From Lentzea tibetensis (GTDB taxonomy: Bacteria > Actinomycetota > Actinomycetes > Mycobacteriales > Pseudonocardiaceae): a stretch of DNA of 64,000 nucleotides. Positions 8,138 through 16,516 of this stretch are shown here, piece by piece. Every line of letters begins with the position of its first letter. Within the stretch, counting starts at the first letter, position 1. The stretch spans positions 372,001 through 436,000 of the forward strand of contig NZ_VOBR01000003.1 of the NCBI RefSeq assembly GCF_007845675.1. Reading direction: 5' to 3'. Under the pieces are notes generated by a model. The model saw only the letters and a list, made by a program, of their open reading frames with translations, did not search any database and was not told the DNA's origin. Made by a program: the position numbers and the translations under genes.

Positions 8138-9601
8138 ATGGGTAACCTGCCTCGGCGAAGCGTGCTGGCCCTGCTCGGCGCCGCCGGTCTGACCGGAGTC
8201 ACCGGGACCGCCTGGGGAGCACCTCCCTCGCCCTCCGCACCTCCTCCCGCCGACGGGACCGCGTCGGCACCTTCCGTCGCTGCCGAGACCTTCGCCCCGC
8301 CGCCCGGCGGCTGGCGCGCCGTCGCCGAGGACGTCCGGCGCGAGACCCAGTGGGCCTGGCGGTCCTATGTGGACAAGGCCTTCGGGCACGATCAGATCAA
8401 GCCGGTGTCCGGTGGCTTCGAGGAGTTCTTCGTCGACGGCCACCCGATGGGCCTCACCGTCGTCGAGGCGCTGGACACGTTGTGGTTCATGGAGCTCGAC
8501 GCCGAGTTCGCCCAGGGGCTCAAGTGGGTCCACGACAACCTCGACTTCGACGTGAACGCGTCGTTCCAGGTCTTCGAGACCAACATCCGCATGCTCGGCG
8601 GCCTGCTGTCGGCCTACCACGTCAGCGGCGACCCCAAGCTGCTCGAGCTCGCCCGCGACCTCGGTGACCGGCTGCTGGTCGCGTTCACCAAGTCGCCGAC
8701 CGGAATTCCTTACCGCTACGTGAACCTGCGCACCGGCGCGGTGTCGCAGCCGGAGACGAACCTCGCCGAGACCGGCACGTACATCACCGAGTTCGGCATG
8801 CTGTCGCGCTGGACCGGTGACCGGAAGTACTTCAACGCGGCCAAGAAGGCCTTCAAGTACACGTTCGACCGGCGGTCCTCTTTGGACCTGCTGCCGTGGG
8901 ACGTGCACGCGGAGACCGGTGCGTGGCGCAACCGCACGGCGACGGTCGGGCCGCCCGCCGACTCGTACTACGAGTACCTGTTCGACGGCTGGAAGCTGTT
9001 CGGCGACGCGGATCTCAAGCGCTGGTACGACGTGTTGATCGCGGGCATCAACCAGCGCCAGGCGGAGACCGTCGGCGGCAACCTCTGGTTCGCGCAGGTG
9101 GACGCGTTCACCGGACGGCGGGTCTCGCGGTCGCAGAGCGAGCTGGCGTCGTTCATGGGCGGCCTGTTCGCGCAGGCGGGCGACGTGGCGCGCGGCCGTG
9201 CGTACCACGACTCGTGGACCAAGGTGCAGGACCGCTACGGCGTGCTGCCCGAGGGCATCTCGTACCCGTCGCTCAACGCCACGTCCGTCGGCAACCAGCT
9301 GCGGCCCGAGTACGCCGACGCGGCGTTCTTCCTGTGGATGCACACGAACGACGAGCTGTACCGCAACCGCGCGTACACGCACTACCAGCAGATGAAGCGC
9401 ACCTCGAAGACGCGGTTCGGGTACACGATCCTGTCCGACGTCACGACCACGCCGAAGAGGCAGGGTGACTTCTGCCCCGGTTACTGGTGGTCGGAGCAGC
9501 TCAAGTACTACTGGCTGATCTTCGGCGACTCGCCGCGGTTCGACTACCGCGACAACTACCTGTCCACCGAAGGAAACGTCTTCCGCGGCGCCAAGCGCTG
9601 A
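8138..9601 (+). CDS. Tat-exported GH47 class I alpha-mannosidase
   Basis: A 487-residue exported glycoside hydrolase. Residues 1-28 look like a Tat signal (LPRRSVLALLGAAG). The body carries GH47 hallmarks: MGLTVVEALDTLWFMEL, the FET(N)IRMLGGLLSAY helix, GTYITEFGMLSRWTGD, SYYEYLFDGW, LRPEYADAAFFLW with the conserved RPE glutamate, and the terminal STEGNVF, equivalent to the Ca2+-binding xTE motif. GH47 enzymes are inverting, Ca2+-dependent exo-alpha-1,2-mannosidases, best known from eukaryotic ER and Golgi N-glycan trimming and scarce in bacteria. It faces the lacI-manA-ABC operon and has an operator-like site in its promoter, so it probably releases mannose from alpha-mannan or high-mannose glycans outside the cell for import. 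Confidence 0.9.
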   Translation: MGNLPRRSVLALLGAAGLTGVTGTAWGAPPSPSAPPPADGTASAPSVAAETFAPPPGGWRAVAEDVRRETQWAWRSYVDKAFGHDQIKPVSGGFEEFFVDGHPMGLTVVEALDTLWFMELDAEFAQGLKWVHDNLDFDVNASFQVFETNIRMLGGLLSAYHVSGDPKLLELARDLGDRLLVAFTKSPTGIPYRYVNLRTGAVSQPETNLAETGTYITEFGMLSRWTGDRKYFNAAKKAFKYTFDRRSSLDLLPWDVHAETGAWRNRTATVGPPADSYYEYLFDGWKLFGDADLKRWYDVLIAGINQRQAETVGGNLWFAQVDAFTGRRVSRSQSELASFMGGLFAQAGDVARGRAYHDSWTKVQDRYGVLPEGISYPSLNATSVGNQLRPEYADAAFFLWMHTNDELYRNRAYTHYQQMKRTSKTRFGYTILSDVTTTPKRQGDFCPGYWWSEQLKYYWLIFGDSPRFDYRDNYLSTEGNVFRGAKR

Positions 9602-9604
9602 GAA

Positions 9605-9704
9605 AACTGTCGGTGCCCCGCGCTAGCCTGGATTCGGGGGGTTCGCAGGCCCCCAAGGGGGCGTGAACTCCCCACTCCAAGCGTATCGCGGGGCACCGAC
9701 AGTT
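9605..9704. terminator. 100-bp nested inverted repeat between convergent genes
   Basis: Outer arms 9605-9622 and 9687-9704 pair perfectly over 18 bp (AACTGTCGGTGCCCCGCG against its complement). The 64 bases between them hold further GC-rich complementarity (GCCCCC..GGGGGC, and GGGG-GTTC with GAAC-CCCC). It separates the GH47 gene from the convergent CBM14-like gene and probably terminates both. It is larger than a normal terminator. Confidence 0.65.
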
Positions 9705-9711
9705 CCGCGGG

Positions 9712-10377
9712 TCAGCAGGAGACGATGATGCCGGTCAGGGCGTGGCAGGTGGCTGAATCGCGGTTGTTCGAGGCCTTGATGTCCACCGGGTTGCTGCCGT
9801 AGACCTCGCCGCGCACGGTCAACGCGCCGATGGTGAGCAGGTCGGGCGACGCCGTCAGGGTGATGTCGGCGGACGTGCCGTGCGCGACGCCCAGGTAGCA
9901 GTACGCGACGCGCTGCCCCTGCAGGCGCAGGCAGTCGGCGCTGTTGCCCCACGAGAGCCCGTCCGGCCACGTCACGCGCACGCGGACGCTGCCGAGGTCG
10001 CCGACGCCGTCGAGGTTGTGCGCGGTGACGCGGAACTTCAGCGCGCCGCCGAGCCGCACGGTGGTGCCGCGCGGCGCGTCGACGGAGACGCCCCAGTCGC
10101 CCAGCTCGGGCGGGAACACGTCACGCGAGACGCACGCCTCCGCGCCCACGGAGAACACCTGGTCGCCGGGGCAGCGCTCGTAGCGCGCCTTGCCGGCACC
10201 CAGACAGCGGTAGTAGCCGTCGGCACCGACGGGGTCGCCCAGTAACTCACCGGCACCCGTGCACTGAGAAGCGATTCCCGAATCAGGCGGCGGAAAAGCG
10301 TTTGCCGATGGTGTGAGGAGCAGGAACGCGGCGAGCACCGCCACGAGAACGCGCAATGGGGAAGGCATGACGACCAT
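9712..10377 (-). CDS. secreted protein with CBM14-like (peritrophin-A-like) and DUF11-like domains
   Basis: A 221-residue secreted protein with a signal peptide ending near ANA (about residue 27). Residues about 38-85 hold a Cys pattern with GYYRC, YERCPGDQVFS and EACV, resembling the CBM14/peritrophin-A chitin-binding fold, though only four Cys are visible instead of six. Residues about 95-210 look like a DUF11/CARDB-type beta-sandwich (VRLGGALKFRVTAHNLDGVGDLGSVRVRVTWPDGL) with its own Cys pairs. Two in-frame ATGs (10377 and 10368) are possible. A cell-wall or glycan-binding role next to a secreted mannosidase is plausible, but no substrate can be assigned. Confidence 0.7.
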   Translation of the reverse strand: MVVMPSPLRVLVAVLAAFLLLTPSANAFPPPDSGIASQCTGAGELLGDPVGADGYYRCLGAGKARYERCPGDQVFSVGAEACVSRDVFPPELGDWGVSVDAPRGTTVRLGGALKFRVTAHNLDGVGDLGSVRVRVTWPDGLSWGNSADCLRLQGQRVAYCYLGVAHGTSADITLTASPDLLTIGALTVRGEVYGSNPVDIKASNNRDSATCHALTGIIVSC

Positions 10378-10424
10378 TCACGTGCATCTTCATCCGCAAA
10401 AGCAATGAGGTGAACGGGTGGTCT

Positions 10425-11120
10425 TCATCCGCGAAGGATTGATTCCTGTAACCGGCGCAGTTCAGGACCGCTGCTGATGCCGTACTCGGCCGCCAGCCGA
10501 TGGCTCAGCCTGCGGTAGGTCTCCAGCGCGTCCGCCGAACGCCCGCAGCGGTACTGGGCCAGCATCAGCAGCTGGTGCAGCGACTCGCGCGTCGGGTGTT
10601 CCGACGTCAGCGCGGCCAGCTCGGGCACCACCGCGCCGTGCCTGCCGAGCCCCAGCTCGAGTGCGATCCGGCTCTCCAGCGCGTGCAGCCGCTCCTCCTC
10701 GAGCGACTGCGCGAGAACGGGCAGGTCAACGCAGGCCAGCGCCGGTCCGCGCCACCAGTTCAGCGCCTCGATCAGCAGCGCGACCGCCGTCGGCGGCTCC
10801 GCGATGCGGGCGCGTTCGACGCACGCCCGGAAGCGGAACAGGTCCACCTGACCCGGCGAGGTGGCCACCGCGTAGCCGGGTGCGCGGGTGGCCAGTGCGA
10901 CGCCCGCGCGGCGCAGTTCGGCCACCAGGCCCTGCACGCGATTGCGGGCCGTCGCGGGCGGTTCGTCCCAGAGCAGGTCGATGAGCCGGTCGACAGAAAC
11001 AGGTCTGCCCGCCGACAACAAGAGAATTGCGAGTAGCGCTCTGTTTTGCGGTCCTCCCAACCGCACGATTCCACCGTCCTCGCGTTCGGCGGTGACTTCC
11101 CCCAGCAACCGGAACAGCAT
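10425..11120 (-). CDS. SARP-type transcriptional regulator (AfsR N-terminal type)
   Basis: A 231-residue DNA-binding regulator. Residues 1-90 are an OmpR-like winged helix (MLFRLLGEVTAE...GGPQNRALLAILLLSAGRPVSVDRLIDLLW). Residues about 95-230 are the bacterial transcriptional activator domain (BTAD), ending in LSHRLAAEYGISSGPELRRL. The length matches small SARPs such as ActII-ORF4 and RedD, without the NB-ARC and TPR extensions of AfsR. No antibiotic cluster is present, so it may control the divergent lectin gene (87 bases away) or genes elsewhere. The region 11121-11207 between them must hold both promoters; no direct heptameric repeats were obvious to me. Confidence 0.85.
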   Translation of the reverse strand: MLFRLLGEVTAEREDGGIVRLGGPQNRALLAILLLSAGRPVSVDRLIDLLWDEPPATARNRVQGLVAELRRAGVALATRAPGYAVATSPGQVDLFRFRACVERARIAEPPTAVALLIEALNWWRGPALACVDLPVLAQSLEEERLHALESRIALELGLGRHGAVVPELAALTSEHPTRESLHQLLMLAQYRCGRSADALETYRRLSHRLAAEYGISSGPELRRLQESILRG

Positions 11121-11207
11121 GCGAGCCCCCTCAGCTCTTCCTCAGCGGACGCTCAGCGCGCTCACCGAGTCTTTCCCCCGTCATCACCCAACCAAGAGGG
11201 GGAGTCG

Positions 11208-11780
11208 ATGGGACGAAATACGTGGAGAGCCGCGATTGGTCTGCTCGCCGCAGCGGCGCTGCTCGTCGTGCCCGGTGTCGCCAGCGCGGCCGACGAGGCA
11301 GGCAAGGCGGACGCCTCGCAGCGGCCGGTGCTGTCGGCCGAGGACATCGCGACCAACGGCATCAACGTCAACGCCGTGTACTACCTGCGCAACCGGCACA
11401 GCAACAAGTGCCTGGAGATCTACGGCTGGTCGCAGGCCAACGGCGGGCTCGCCGTGCAGTGGGACTGCCACTACGGCAACAACCAGCTGTGGAGGTTCAT
11501 CCAGCACGCCGACGGCTACTACTCGCTGCAGAACGTCAACAGCAACAAGTGCCTCGACGTGTACGGCTGGTCGACCGCCAACGGCGCGCAGATCGTGCAG
11601 TGGGACTGCCACTGGGGTGACAACCAGCGGTGGTGGGAGGCCTTCCCCGGCAACAGCACCCTGCGCTACATCAGCAAGTTCAGCGGCAAGTCGCTCGAGA
11701 CCTACGGCTGGTCGCTGAACAACGGCGGCGCGGTCGTGCAGTGGGACTGGCACGGCGGCAACAACCAGCGCTGGTACTGA
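11208..11780 (+). CDS. secreted ricin-type beta-trefoil lectin
   Basis: A 190-residue secreted protein: signal peptide about 1-28 (ending ASA), a 30-residue spacer, then one ricin B-type beta-trefoil with three subdomains carrying the QxW-type motifs NNQLW, DNQRW and NNQRW and the repeated SxKCLEIYGWS / KCLDVYGWS / KSLETYGWS loops. Such domains bind galactose, xylan or other glycans and are usually fused to hydrolases; here the lectin stands alone. A strong purine-rich RBS (GAGGGGGAG) precedes the ATG at 11208. It lies between a SARP regulator and a GH92 mannosidase and is closed by a 13-bp hairpin. The Gln-x-Trp core is intact in all three lobes. Confidence 0.88.
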   Translation: MGRNTWRAAIGLLAAAALLVVPGVASAADEAGKADASQRPVLSAEDIATNGINVNAVYYLRNRHSNKCLEIYGWSQANGGLAVQWDCHYGNNQLWRFIQHADGYYSLQNVNSNKCLDVYGWSTANGAQIVQWDCHWGDNQRWWEAFPGNSTLRYISKFSGKSLETYGWSLNNGGAVVQWDWHGGNNQRWY

Positions 11781-11791
11781 TCATCCGAACG

Positions 11792-11824
11792 GGTCGTGGC
11801 CACCTGCTCCCGGTGGCCACGACC
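11792..11824 (+). terminator. 13-bp perfect hairpin after the lectin gene
   Basis: Arms GGTCGTGGCCACC (11792-11804) and GGTGGCCACGACC (11812-11824) with a 7-base loop. It begins 11 bases past the lectin stop and ends 14 bases before the GH92 start, so it either isolates GH92 from the lectin transcript or sits in the GH92 leader. Confidence 0.7.
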
Positions 11825-11838
11825 GCTATGGTGAGGTC

Positions 11839-14052
11839 GTGGCTGACGCGCCCCCACCGCCAGAGGCGATCGAGTCGGTGAACACGTTCATCGGCACGCA
11901 GGACGAGGGCAACACCTTCCCAGGGGCGTCGATGCCCTTCGGCAAGGCCCATTCGAGCCCGATCACCGCGCACTACGCCGGCTACCGCTACGGCGACCCG
12001 GTGATCCGCGGCTTCGGGCACTTCTTCCTCTCCGGCGCCGGGTGCTGGGAGCAGGGCGGGCTCGTCTCGATCCTGCCGGTGTACGGACCGCTGCCGGGGG
12101 TGTTCGACCAGCGGCGCTACGCCGCCCGGTACGCGCACGACGGCGAGGTCGGCAAACCCGGCTACTACAAGGTCCGGCTGGACCGCGACATCACCGTCGA
12201 GTGCACGGCGACGACGCGCACCGGTGTCGAGCGGTACACGTTCCCCAGCGGCAGCAACGGCACGCTGCTGGTGAACGTGGGGCAGGCCAACGAGAAGGAG
12301 CCCGTCTCGGCGAGCTCGGTACGGATCGTCGGCGACAACACGATCGTCGGAACCGTTGAGTCGCAGGCGTTCTGCGGCGGGCGCCCGTACGTCACGCACT
12401 TCGCGACGCGCTTCGACCGGCCGTTCACCGCGTTCGGCACCTGGTCGCCCGGCGGTTCGGCGCCGAACACCAGGGAGTCGGCCGGTGGCGCCGGGCTGCG
12501 CGGCGCGTGGGTCACGTTCGCGCCCGGCCCGGTCACCGCGATCACCGCGCTGTCGCACGTCGACGCGGACGGTGCCGCGCTCAACCTCACCGAGGCCACC
12601 GGGAAGACGTTCGACGAGATCCGCGTCCTCGCGCAGGACGCCTGGCGCGCCGAGCTCGCGTGCATCGACATCGAGACCGAGAACTGGGACGACCGCGCGG
12701 TCTTCTACACCGCGCTGTACCACGCGCTGCTGCAACCGTTGACGGGCAACGACCTCGACGGCCGCTATCGAGGTTTCGACAACCAGGTGCACACCGCCGA
12801 AGGCTGGACGTACTACGAGTACTTCTCGCTCTGGGACACCTATCGCGCGCACAACCAGCTGATCGCGTTGCTGCGCACCACGCGTGCCCGCGACATCGCC
12901 TGGTCGGTGCTCGCGATCCACGAGCAGGGCGGTTGGTTGCCGCGCTGGGCGTACGCGAACCAGGAGACGAACTGCATGACCGGCGACCCGGTCACGCCGT
13001 TCCTGGTCGACCTCTGGCGGTTCGGCGCGTTGAAAGGCCTGGAGGACAAGGCTTACGCGGCACTGCTGGAGAACGCCACCGGTGTTCCGCCTGCCGCGTC
13101 GAGGTTCCAGGGCCGCGCGGGCAACCCGTGCTACCTCCAGCGCGGGTTCGTCCAGTACGACAAGGCCTTCCGCAAGAAGGGCCAGGACGTCGACCCGCAC
13201 CACGGCGCGTCCGCGACGCTCGAGTACGCGCTGGCCGACGGCACGCTCGCGATCATGGCGCGCGAGCTCGGGCACCGCGAGGACGCCGAAGCGCTGGAGC
13301 GGCGCGGACGCAACCACCGCGCGCTGTGGGACCCGTCCGTCACCGACCGCGGCTTCACCGGCTTCCCGCGGCCGAAGCTCGCGGACGGCTCCTGGCTGAA
13401 ACCTTTCACCCCGCAGGGATCCGAGGGCTTCCACGAGGGCACCGCGTGGCAGTACCAGTGGCTCGCGCAGCACGACGTGCCCGGCCTGCTCGCGGCGCTC
13501 GGCGGACCCGCCGCCGCGGAGGCGCGGCTCGACGACTTCTTCGCGTACAGCGATCTTCTCGCCGACCCCGCGCGCACCGTGCGCGAGAAATGGGTGGTGG
13601 GTCCGTACGACTACTACAACCAGTTCCGATACAACCCCAACAACGAACCGGACTTGCACGCGCCGTGGATTTACGCGCTCATCGGGAAACCTGAGAAAAC
13701 TTCAGTCGTGGTCCGCGCCGCGCAAACGCTCTTCGTCAACGCCCCCAACGGTGTCACCGGAAACGACGATCTCGGCACGATGTCCGCGTGGTACGTGTTC
13801 AGCGCGCTCGGGCTGTACCCGGCCGTGCCCGGTACCGGCGAGTTCGTGCTGCACGCGCCCCGGTTCGTCCGCGCGGTGATCCATCTGGAGAACGGGCGCG
13901 ACGTCGTGATCAAAGCCGAGGATGCGGACACCTCGCGATTGCAACATGTGCAACGGGTGCGCGGAGGCTGGTTGCCCCGCAACAAATCGCACGTGGACCT
14001 GGCTCGACTCCGCGCGGGAGTGACGTTCGACGTCGATCTAGTTGATCACTGA
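11839..14052 (+). CDS. GH92 alpha-mannosidase, no signal peptide
   Basis: A 737-residue GH92 enzyme (Ca2+-dependent, inverting exo-alpha-mannosidase). Family motifs: SVNTFIGTQDEGNTFPGASMPFG near the N-terminus (galactose-mutarotase-like domain), GWLPRWAYANQETNCMTGDP, EGTAWQYQWLAQHD, NNEPDLHAPWIY and TGNDDLGTMSAWYVFSALGLYP in the (alpha/alpha)6 barrel. The GTG at 11839 is the only usable start and no signal peptide precedes the catalytic domain, so it is probably cytosolic and acts on imported manno-oligosaccharides, complementing the exported GH47. It has no GACAACGTTGTC palindrome, unlike the secreted GH92 at 54354-57608. Linkage specificity (1,2, 1,3 or 1,6) cannot be read from the sequence. 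Confidence 0.9.
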   Translation: MADAPPPPEAIESVNTFIGTQDEGNTFPGASMPFGKAHSSPITAHYAGYRYGDPVIRGFGHFFLSGAGCWEQGGLVSILPVYGPLPGVFDQRRYAARYAHDGEVGKPGYYKVRLDRDITVECTATTRTGVERYTFPSGSNGTLLVNVGQANEKEPVSASSVRIVGDNTIVGTVESQAFCGGRPYVTHFATRFDRPFTAFGTWSPGGSAPNTRESAGGAGLRGAWVTFAPGPVTAITALSHVDADGAALNLTEATGKTFDEIRVLAQDAWRAELACIDIETENWDDRAVFYTALYHALLQPLTGNDLDGRYRGFDNQVHTAEGWTYYEYFSLWDTYRAHNQLIALLRTTRARDIAWSVLAIHEQGGWLPRWAYANQETNCMTGDPVTPFLVDLWRFGALKGLEDKAYAALLENATGVPPAASRFQGRAGNPCYLQRGFVQYDKAFRKKGQDVDPHHGASATLEYALADGTLAIMARELGHREDAEALERRGRNHRALWDPSVTDRGFTGFPRPKLADGSWLKPFTPQGSEGFHEGTAWQYQWLAQHDVPGLLAALGGPAAAEARLDDFFAYSDLLADPARTVREKWVVGPYDYYNQFRYNPNNEPDLHAPWIYALIGKPEKTSVVVRAAQTLFVNAPNGVTGNDDLGTMSAWYVFSALGLYPAVPGTGEFVLHAPRFVRAVIHLENGRDVVIKAEDADTSRLQHVQRVRGGWLPRNKSHVDLARLRAGVTFDVDLVDH

Positions 14053-14071
14053 GTTGTGCATCACGAAAGAT

Positions 14072-14085
14072 TCCAATTGAGACAT
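14072..14085 (+). promoter_or_regulatory. candidate operator TCCAATTGAGACAT upstream of the AfsR/LuxR gene
   Basis: This 14-mer recurs with two changes (TCCAGTTGAGACGT) at 16427-16440, just past the end of the same gene and upstream of the following one. It also overlaps a GATTCC...GGAATC inverted repeat. It may be the binding site of the LuxR protein encoded between the two copies. Confidence 0.35.
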
Positions 14086-14110
14086 CGGAATCACTTGTAC
14101 CCTCTGCCTG

Positions 14111-16435
14111 ATGAGTGAGTCGGGCACCTGTGAGTCGTGTGGCACGGCAATGACGCCGCGCCAGGCGAACGCGCGCGTGTCCAGGTACTGCTCGAACGCC
14201 TGCCGCCAGCGCGCGTACCGGCAGCGGCTGAGCAGCACTCCGTCCGATCCGGACCTGCCCGAGTACCCGGATGTTTTCATCGGCAGGGAATCCGAAATCG
14301 CCGACCTGGGACCGTTGCTGCGCAAGCATCGTCTGCTCACGCTGCTCGGACCTGGCGGTGTGGGCAAGACGCGGCTGGTCATGGAGCTGTTGCGGCTGTC
14401 GCGGCACATCGAGGCGCGCGTCGTCGAGATCGCCCGCCTGACGAGGCCGGAACAGGTCGTGCAGGCGGTCGCCGAGGCCGCCGGTGTTCCCGAGCTGCCG
14501 GGAACCCCGTTGCGCGCCAGGGTGCTCGCGGACCTCGCGGGCCGGAAGATCACGCTGGTGCTGGACAGCTGCGAGCACCTGGTGGACGCGTGCTGCGAGC
14601 TGGTCGACGAGATGCTCGCGCGCTGTCCCGGTGTCCGCGTTCTCACGACGAGTCGCGAAGCGTTGCGCGCGGTGGGTGAAGCTGTCTACCCGTTGAAAGG
14701 TCTGTCGGTCGAGGGACGGCCGTGGTCGGAGGCGGAGCGACTTTTCGTCGAGCGGGCACGTGAGAGCGCAACCACGTTCCAGCCGTCGGAGTCCGACCAC
14801 GACCTGATCGCGGCGGTGTGCGCGCGTCTCGACGGGATTCCGCTCGCGATCGAACTCGCGGCACGTCTCGTCAGGCCGCTGTCCGTCAGGGAGATCAGTC
14901 ACCACCTCGACCGCAGGCTGGACCTGCTGAACATCGGGCACCGCGGTGCCGAGGCGCGGCACCAGAGCCTGCGCGCGGCGATCGCGTGGAGCTACGACCT
15001 GCTGACATCTCCCGAACAGACGCTGTTCCGCAGGCTTTCCCTGCTGCCGGGCGGTTTCGCGCTGGACACCGCGCAGGTCGTCTTCGACGGCGACGTGCTG
15101 GGCACGCTCACGAACCTCGAGGCCAAGTCGCTGGTGTCGCGCGAGGGCAACGGCCGGTTCCGGATGCTGGAGTCGGTGCGGCTCTACGCGCTCGAACGAC
15201 TGCGCGAGCACGGCGAGGAGGAGGTGATGAACGAGCGGATCCTCACCTGGCTGTGCGAGATCGCCGAACCCGGTGTCACGTCGTCGATCCTGACCGAGAG
15301 GCAGATCAGGCGGCAGCGCGACGAGTACGACAACGTGGCGTACGCGTTCGGCCGCATGGCCGACGTCACCGACGAGCGCAGGCTGATGCTCGCGTCGATC
15401 CTCCTGCGCGTGCGGTTCGACCAGGGCTACGTCACCGAAGCCGGTGCGGTGCTGGTGGACGTGCTCGCGACGACGCCGGCGACGTCGCGGTTCCGCTGCC
15501 TGGCGCTGGAATACGCGGCGTTGTTCGCGTTGCACCAGGGCCACCTCGACGACGGTCACCGGTACGCGACCGAAGCGATCGACACCGCCTCGACGACCGG
15601 CCAGGAACGGATTCTCTGCCGCCTGTACCGCACGCTGGCCTCCGTGTGCATGGCGCGCGGCGACACCGCGGCCACCATCGTGATGCTGCGGCGGTCGATC
15701 GAGCACGGGCTGAGCAACGGCAACGAGATCAGCGTGGCGTGCACCAAGCAGAACCTGGCGTGGATCCTGCTGATCCAGGGCGACATCGCGGGCGCGCGGG
15801 AGCTCGTCGACGTCGCGTTGCCCAGCATGCGCGCGCACGCCCGTCCGGACATCGTCGCGGTCGTGCTGCACACCACGGGATGCGTCGCGCTGGAGGCGGG
15901 CGACCACGGCTGGGCGTTGTCTTGTTTCGAGGAAGGCGTGCGGGTCGGCGTGGACGCGCTGCGCACGTACCTCGACTGCATCGAGGGCTGCGGCGTGATC
16001 GCACTCCGAAGTGGACAGCTGGAACGCGGTGTGCGGCTGCTCTTCGCGGGTGAGTCGGCCCGCATGGTGCTCGACTGGGCGCGGGAGCCGTGGTGGCAGG
16101 AGCGTTACGATCTGGCGCTCACCACCGCACGTGAGTTGTTGTCACGAAACGTGTTCGAGCAGGCGTCCGTGACGGGCTGCGGCATGGACCTGTACCAGGC
16201 GGCGGACTACGCGCTGGACGAGGACTCGTGGCGGCCGGAAGCGGAACCCGTGCTCAGCGCACGTCAGCAGGTGGTCGCGGGCATGATCGCGCAGGGCATG
16301 ACCAACGTGCAGATCGCCGCGCGTCTCAACATCTCGCACCGCACCGTGGAATCCCACGTGCGCAACATCAAGACAGCACTCGACGTATCCTCACGCGCCC
16401 AATTGGCGGCATGGGTGTCTCAACAGTCCAGTTGA
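14111..16435 (+). CDS. LuxR-family ATPase regulator with N-terminal Cys cluster
   Basis: A 774-residue signal-responsive regulator. Residues 1-36 carry CESCG...YCSNACRQRAYRQR, a putative zinc-ribbon-like cluster found in a group of actinobacterial regulators. Residues about 56-330 are an AfsR-like STAND ATPase (Walker A GPGGVGKT at 80-87, Walker B ITLVLDSCEH, DGIPLAIELAARL). The middle, about 380-690, looks like helical TPR repeats. The C-terminal 60 residues are a LuxR HTH (LSARQQVVAGMIAQGMTNVQIAARLNISHRTVESHVRNIKTAL). Such proteins switch with ATP binding and an unknown ligand. The gene starts 58 bases after GH92 and precedes an unknown gene, with similar 14-mers at both ends suggesting autoregulation and control of the downstream gene. 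Confidence 0.88.
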   Translation: MSESGTCESCGTAMTPRQANARVSRYCSNACRQRAYRQRLSSTPSDPDLPEYPDVFIGRESEIADLGPLLRKHRLLTLLGPGGVGKTRLVMELLRLSRHIEARVVEIARLTRPEQVVQAVAEAAGVPELPGTPLRARVLADLAGRKITLVLDSCEHLVDACCELVDEMLARCPGVRVLTTSREALRAVGEAVYPLKGLSVEGRPWSEAERLFVERARESATTFQPSESDHDLIAAVCARLDGIPLAIELAARLVRPLSVREISHHLDRRLDLLNIGHRGAEARHQSLRAAIAWSYDLLTSPEQTLFRRLSLLPGGFALDTAQVVFDGDVLGTLTNLEAKSLVSREGNGRFRMLESVRLYALERLREHGEEEVMNERILTWLCEIAEPGVTSSILTERQIRRQRDEYDNVAYAFGRMADVTDERRLMLASILLRVRFDQGYVTEAGAVLVDVLATTPATSRFRCLALEYAALFALHQGHLDDGHRYATEAIDTASTTGQERILCRLYRTLASVCMARGDTAATIVMLRRSIEHGLSNGNEISVACTKQNLAWILLIQGDIAGARELVDVALPSMRAHARPDIVAVVLHTTGCVALEAGDHGWALSCFEEGVRVGVDALRTYLDCIEGCGVIALRSGQLERGVRLLFAGESARMVLDWAREPWWQERYDLALTTARELLSRNVFEQASVTGCGMDLYQAADYALDEDSWRPEAEPVLSARQQVVAGMIAQGMTNVQIAARLNISHRTVESHVRNIKTALDVSSRAQLAAWVSQQSS

Positions 16436-16438
16436 GAC
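16416..16438. promoter_or_regulatory. dyad GTCTCAAC-N7-GTTGAGAC overlapping the LuxR stop codon
   Basis: Perfect 8-bp arms at 16416-16423 and 16431-16438. The right arm is the TTGAGAC element also seen upstream of the LuxR gene. It lies 79 bases before the next gene's start and could be its activator site; a weak terminator is the alternative. Confidence 0.4.
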
Positions 16439-16516
16439 GTAACGCTGGGGTTCATCCTGATGACTTCTGGCTCATCAAGGCTCACTGTTGTTGGTATCAA
16501 AGGGGGGAGGTGGGAC

